From Planctomycetota bacterium (GTDB lineage Bacteria; Planctomycetota; Planctomycetia; Pirellulales; UBA1268): 9,318 bases of DNA. The stretch covers positions 1 through 9,318 of the forward strand of contig QWPO01000035.1 in assembly GCA_003669255.1 (NCBI GenBank), given 5' to 3'. A program made the translations under genes and the position numbers. The notes below the pieces were generated by a model, which searched no databases, was not told the origin of the DNA, and saw only the letters and a program-made list of their open reading frames with translations. Shown piece by piece: positions 6,823-9,318 of this stretch; position 1 is the first letter of the stretch; every line of letters starts with the position of its first letter.

Positions 6823-7989
6823 ATGAACTCGCAGCCCGAAGAGCGTGCCGACGATCAGGATCTTTCCGGAAGGAGTCTGGGAGGATACCGGCTCGTCCGC
6901 CGCTTGGGTAGTGGCGCGATGGCCGACGTCTATCTTGCGGAGCAAACGTCGCTCGGCCGGCAGGTGGCGGTGAAGGTGCTGCGATCGGGCACGGCGCGGC
7001 ACACGGCCGCCGTCGAGCGGTTCGAGCAGGAGGCCCGGGCCGCCGCCTCGCTCGTTCACGGCCACATCGTGCAGATCCACGAAGTGGCATGCATCGACGG
7101 AATTCACTTTCTCGCCGAGGAGTATGTGGCGGGCCCGTCGCTCAAGGCGTGGCTCAAGGCTCGTGGCCCGCTCGATGCGCGGCAGGCGCTATGGGTGTTG
7201 AGGCAGGTGGGCTCGGCGCTCGCGCGGTCGGCGGAGCAGGGGATCGTGCATCGCGACATCAAGCCGGAGAACCTGCTGCTGACGCTCACCGGCGAGGTGA
7301 AGGTGGCCGACTTCGGGCTCGCCCGTGTGCTCTCCGAGAACCTCGACCTCACGCAGGACGGCATGACGCTCGGCACGCCGCTCTACATGAGCCCGGAGCA
7401 GGGCGAGGGCCGATCGGTCGATGCTCGGAGCGATCTCTATTCACTCGGGGCCACGGTCTACCACCTGCTCGCGGGCCGTCCTCCCTACTCCGCTCCCTCA
7501 GCCGTGGCGGTGTTGATGGCGCACATCAAGGAGCCGCTCATTCCCTTGGCGGCGGCGCGACCGGATCTGCCAGCCGGACTGTGCGAGATCGTCGACCGCC
7601 TGTTGGCAAAGGATCCAGCGCTGCGATACGAGTCGCCGCAGGCGTTGCTTCAGGCGGTGGATGATCTGGAGTCGGCGATGTTTGCCGGTTCGCGGTCGAT
7701 GCCGTCACCGCTAGCGTGGCCGGAGGATGCCGGCTCGTGGATGGGGGCGGCGACGGTCGGCTCGCTACCGATGCCGACGCGGCCGCTCCCTGGGCGGAAA
7801 ACGAACCCGCGGCTGCGGGACGCGACGGTGCACCTCAAGGCTGCGGTGGACCGCGAACGGGAGGAGCATGAGGCGGCGCGGCGGCGCTGGGCCGCGACGC
7901 TGGGGGCGGCTCTGGTGGCCCTGGCGGTGGGGTTTGCCGTCGGCCGGCTGCGGCCGCGGAGGTCCGAGCTCTTCGGCCTGCGGCGGTAG
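6823..7989 (+). CDS. Hanks-type serine/threonine protein kinase with C-terminal transmembrane anchor
   Basis: A 388-residue protein. The kinase domain covers about residues 22-285 and has every catalytic element: glycine loop 'LGSGAMADVY' (28-37), ATP lysine K51 in 'VAVKVL', helix-C glutamate E70, 'HRDIKPEN' (143-150) with catalytic D145, 'DFG' (163-165), activation-segment 'GTPLYMSPEQ' (184-193) and 'DLYSLG'. It should phosphorylate Ser/Thr on unknown targets. An Ala/Pro-rich juxtamembrane region with several Thr and Ser leads to one membrane span (about 356-375). Only 13-14 residues remain beyond it, and they are basic, so there is no extracellular sensor domain such as PASTA or WD40. The activating signal must come through partners or the membrane itself. 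ATG 6823 precedes the glycine loop by the usual short distance; no Shine-Dalgarno is present and the promoter suggests a leaderless mRNA. No cognate phosphatase is in the window. Confidence 0.95.
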   Translation: MNSQPEERADDQDLSGRSLGGYRLVRRLGSGAMADVYLAEQTSLGRQVAVKVLRSGTARHTAAVERFEQEARAAASLVHGHIVQIHEVACIDGIHFLAEEYVAGPSLKAWLKARGPLDARQALWVLRQVGSALARSAEQGIVHRDIKPENLLLTLTGEVKVADFGLARVLSENLDLTQDGMTLGTPLYMSPEQGEGRSVDARSDLYSLGATVYHLLAGRPPYSAPSAVAVLMAHIKEPLIPLAAARPDLPAGLCEIVDRLLAKDPALRYESPQALLQAVDDLESAMFAGSRSMPSPLAWPEDAGSWMGAATVGSLPMPTRPLPGRKTNPRLRDATVHLKAAVDREREEHEAARRRWAATLGAALVALAVGFAVGRLRPRRSELFGLRR

Positions 7990-8027
7990 CGGTGGTACGG
8001 CCCGTCGGGGCGGGCGTTCAAGCCTGC

Positions 8028-8055
8028 TTGACCCGCGTGCCGACAGTGCTAGAAC
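8028..8055 (+). promoter_or_regulatory. Promoter of tRNA-Glu
   Basis: TTGACC (8028-8033) and TAGAAC (8050-8055) are 16 bases apart, and TG at 8047-8048 gives an extended -10. The implied start is a few bases before the tRNA at 8068. TCAAG/CTTGA (8018-8022 and 8027-8031) makes a small dyad over the -35. Confidence 0.6.
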
Positions 8056-8067
8056 GTCAGTTCGTCC

Positions 8068-8140
8068 GCCCCCATCGTCTAGAGGCCCAGGACGTCGGGT
8101 TCTCAGCCCGAAAACCGGGGTTCGACTCCCCGTGGGGGTA
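8068..8140 (+). tRNA. trnE: tRNA-Glu, anticodon CTC
   Basis: All arms fold. The acceptor is 8068-8074 with 8133-8139 (one G-U pair). The D stem is GTC/GAC (8077-8079 with 8091-8093). The anticodon stem is 8095-8099 with 8107-8111, and the 7-base loop 8100-8106 places CTC at 8102-8104, reading GAG codons. The T stem is 8116-8120 with 8128-8132 and has a TTCGACT loop. The discriminator is A8140 and CCA is not encoded. The sequence follows bacterial tRNA-Glu, including the 'GTCTAGAGGCCCAGGAC' D arm. The integrase remnant on the other strand ends inside it, so its 3' half is a probable attachment site. Confidence 0.97.
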
Positions 8141-8143
8141 CTG

Positions 8144-8185
8144 AAACGGCCGTGTCTTCCGGAATCCCGGGAGATGCGGCCGTTT
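8144..8185 (+). terminator. Strong intrinsic terminator hairpin after tRNA-Glu
   Basis: The outer stem AAACGGCCG/CGGCCGTTT (8144-8152 with 8177-8185) and the inner stem TCTTCCGG/CCGGGAGA (8155-8162 with 8167-8174, one G-U pair) are joined by a symmetric TG/TG interior loop and capped by AATC. The outer stem ends in TTT and 'GCATTTCT' follows. It starts four bases after the tRNA. The same DNA is read antisense as the tail of the integrase frame. Confidence 0.75.
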
Positions 8186-8804
8186 GCATTTCTGGTGATG
8201 ACTCCTGATGAGCCGTGGCGCGCGTTGACGGAGTCGGTTCTGGAGTCGGAATTGCTGAGGGGCGGCTGGCGGCCCGCTGGAAGTCCTCGTCGGTCACCAT
8301 GGGGTAGTGATCCTCCGCTACCTTCTCGGTGTTGCCGATCCACGCATGCACGAGGTGAGCGGTGTACTGCTTCATCAGTTCCGTCTCCCGGCTCGCGCGG
8401 AGGTTGACGAGCAGTTTGGGCCACCGCTTGACGTTGGGCCGCTCGATAGCCCGGAGGATGCCGGCGTACACGTAGCCCTCGCGGTGGAATCGCCGGGGCA
8501 GGACATGAATACTTCCGGCAGGGGCCTCGTCGAAAGCCTGTCGTAGGTACGGTTCGACCTCGGCGAAGATCGGCACGAAACGCATCTCGTGGCCGTCGAG
8601 ATGTTCCTTCTTCCGCACGCGGATAGTGAGTCGGCGGCCATGCCAGTCGACATCGCCCCACGTCAGCCGCGACACCTCACTCGGGATTCGTAAGCCACAG
8701 AGACGGGTCAGGACAATGACGAGCCGCCAGTTGTTGTCCGCGCAGCCCGCCAACACCTTTTCGATCACGCCGGGGTCGACGAAATGCTTGCACTTGGTGT
8801 TCTT

Positions 8805-8847
8805 CTGGCTCCCGGGGGCACTGACCTGCCCCCATGAATGGAACCAG
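8805..8847. repeat. Imperfect inverted repeat at the point where integrase homology stops
   Basis: The core GGGGGCA (8814-8820) / TGCCCCC (8827-8833) is perfect, with a 6-base loop. The outer arms CTGGCTCC (8805-8812) and GGAACCAG (8840-8847) match except for one G/T-type mismatch. A 1-base versus 6-base asymmetric bulge separates the two stems. On the minus strand it lies just upstream of the first codons that resemble an integrase. It could be a terminator-like or REP-like structure, or the scar of the rearrangement that removed the integrase N-terminus. Confidence 0.55.
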
Positions 8848-9080
8848 TGTCTATCACCAGGGTAGACCTGCCAAGGGATCGCCTCTGTCCGAATCCTGAG
8901 CGGCCCCGGCACAGTCCCACTCGCCCCATGTTTGCGAATCAGCACCCCTCGGCATCTGCCTCGGCGTGGCTCGCCCGGCAGCCAGAGGAGCTGACGGGGA
9001 GACAAGAAGGCCGCTGCGGGAGGCGATCCGCGGCGGTTACGATTGGCACTTTAATCAGGACGACACAGAGGCGGCCAACA

Positions 9081-9188
9081 GTGCGGATCGTGACGTGGAA
9101 CTTGAGGCACGGTGCTGGGTACCGGCCGCCAACGCAGCGAGCCGTAAGAAGCGAAACACGCCCGGAAGCCAGAGGGGCGGGCGGGTAG
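9081..9188 (+). pseudogene. 5' fragment of an endonuclease/exonuclease/phosphatase (EEP) family gene
   Basis: From GTG 9081 the frame reads 'VRIVTWNLRHGAG'. This matches the usual start of EEP-fold phosphodiesterases and DNases, whose first strand carries the metal-site Asn in 'TWNLR'. The first ten codons all end in G or C, as in the chromosomal genes here. After about 9119 the frame turns into unrelated sequence and stops at TAG 9186, where an intact gene would need about 250 more residues. I read it as a gene beginning cut off by recombination. The match is short, so chance cannot be excluded. Confidence 0.4.
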
Positions 9189-9266
9189 AAGGCCCGGAAA
9201 ACACAAGGACGAATGGACGCTTGCAACAGTTTTCTTGGCGGCAACCCGAATGGCTGGCGTATCACT

Positions 9267-9298
9267 CCCTTGCGGGGCTAGACTCCTTCAAGCAAGGG
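9267..9298. repeat. 7-bp inverted repeat near right edge
   Basis: CCCTTGC (9267-9273) and GCAAGGG (9292-9298) flank 18 bases and are followed by TATCTTTGC. It could be a weak terminator, or part of an element end cut by the window edge. Confidence 0.3.
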
Positions 9299-9318
9299 TA
9301 TCTTTGCATTGGGACGTG

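Larger units (their letters stand above)
8103..9005 (-). pseudogene. Tyrosine recombinase (phage-type integrase), N-terminally truncated, C-terminus antisense to tRNA-Glu
   Basis: The 300-codon open frame carries the catalytic half of a tyrosine recombinase, which cuts and rejoins DNA through a 3'-phosphotyrosine. Visible residues are box I Arg R106 in 'GLRIPSEVSRL', the beta-hairpin lysines K132/K133, box II Arg R203 in 'NLRASRETEL', 'HAWIGN' (220-225) and nucleophile Y234 in 'EDHYPMV'. The His that normally stands three before the box II Arg is Val (V200), and the His/Trp position near 225 is Asn. Recognisable homology begins only at about residue 72 ('CKHFVDPGVIEKVL'). The first 70 residues show no core-binding domain, which normally takes over 100 residues, so the gene looks decayed and probably inactive. 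The last 54 or so residues are Pro/Ser/Thr-rich, then translate the terminator and tRNA DNA ('PPRGVEPRFSG'). The TGA stop lies opposite the tRNA anticodon loop. True start unknown. Confidence 0.75.
9006..9318. other. Lower-GC accessory stretch without an intact gene
   Basis: No complete gene can be supported here. Several frames are open. The longest on the + strand runs from 8900 to the right edge without a stop (about 139 codons) and contains a protein-like end ('WRQPEWLAYHSLAGLDSF'), but it has no clear start and ordinary third positions. It may be the 5' end of a gene that continues beyond the window. An inverted repeat lies at 9267-9298, and a fragment of an EEP-family gene at 9081. Confidence 0.35.

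Noticed and set aside
8000..8015. GCCCG/CGGGC stem after the kinase as a terminator
   Set aside because: Five pairs and no U-tract. Probably just GC-rich spacer.
7765..8661. 298-codon minus frame spanning kinase end, tRNA and integrase
   Set aside because: Crosses a tRNA and two genes in a different frame, and is Arg/Pro-rich with no recognisable domain.
8770..8781. CGGGGTCGACG resembling the tRNA T arm, a possible second attachment site
   Set aside because: Only about 11 bases with a gap, and it lies in conserved integrase codons. Chance similarity is more likely.
9081..9085. GTGCG as a group II intron 5' boundary
   Set aside because: No intron domains or reverse transcriptase follow, and the bases are better explained as the start codons of an EEP gene.
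9213..9281. 22-codon frame starting ATG 9213
   Set aside because: Very short, weak ribosome binding site, no homology, and other frames are equally open.

Overview
The window looks like chromosomal DNA from a GC-rich bacterium, most likely a planctomycete of the Pirellulales type. This is an inference, not a database result. It rests on the high GC and strong third-position GC of the central genes, on a mix of Shine-Dalgarno and apparently leaderless starts, on a Hanks-type kinase with one C-terminal membrane segment, on a cadherin-like protein, and on a tyrosine recombinase whose box II reads 'NLRASRETEL', a variant I associate with planctomycete integrases.

Layout. (1) 2-583 (+): the C-terminal end of a protein with EF-hand-like loops and a terminal cadherin-like domain, cut by the left edge. 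(2) 589-2730 (-): a complete methyl-accepting chemotaxis protein, tail to tail with gene 1. (3) 2885-4698 (+): a two-gene operon diverging from the chemotaxis gene. A YqaB-like HAD sugar-phosphate phosphatase overlaps an ACT-domain threonine ammonia-lyase by an ATGA junction. (4) 4820-6188 (+): a small Arg-rich ORF with a good ribosome binding site, then a secreted, C-terminally anchored trypsin-like serine protease. (5) 6198-6734 (-): a cyclophilin-type prolyl isomerase, tail to tail with the protease. (6) 6823-7989 (+): a membrane-anchored serine/threonine kinase that diverges from the cyclophilin gene and has a promoter implying a leaderless mRNA. (7) 8068-8140 (+): tRNA-Glu(CTC), with a recognisable promoter and a strong terminator hairpin. 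(8) 8103-9005 (-): a truncated tyrosine recombinase whose reading frame runs antisense through the terminator and into the tRNA, ending opposite the anticodon loop. (9) 9006-9318: scrambled lower-GC DNA that includes what looks like the first dozen codons of an endonuclease/exonuclease/phosphatase-family gene.

The left four fifths (590-8050) is ordinary, compact chromosomal DNA: chemotaxis, amino-acid catabolism, protein quality control and Ser/Thr signalling, with no sign that these form one pathway. The right end is accessory: a tRNA used as an integration target, a decayed integrase and broken gene ends. I see no CRISPR array, no recognisable complete insertion sequence, and no convincing undescribed multi-gene system. 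The most interesting points are the antisense integrase/tRNA/terminator overlap, the hairpin at the point where integrase homology stops, the small Arg-rich ORF before the protease, and the gene debris at the right edge.
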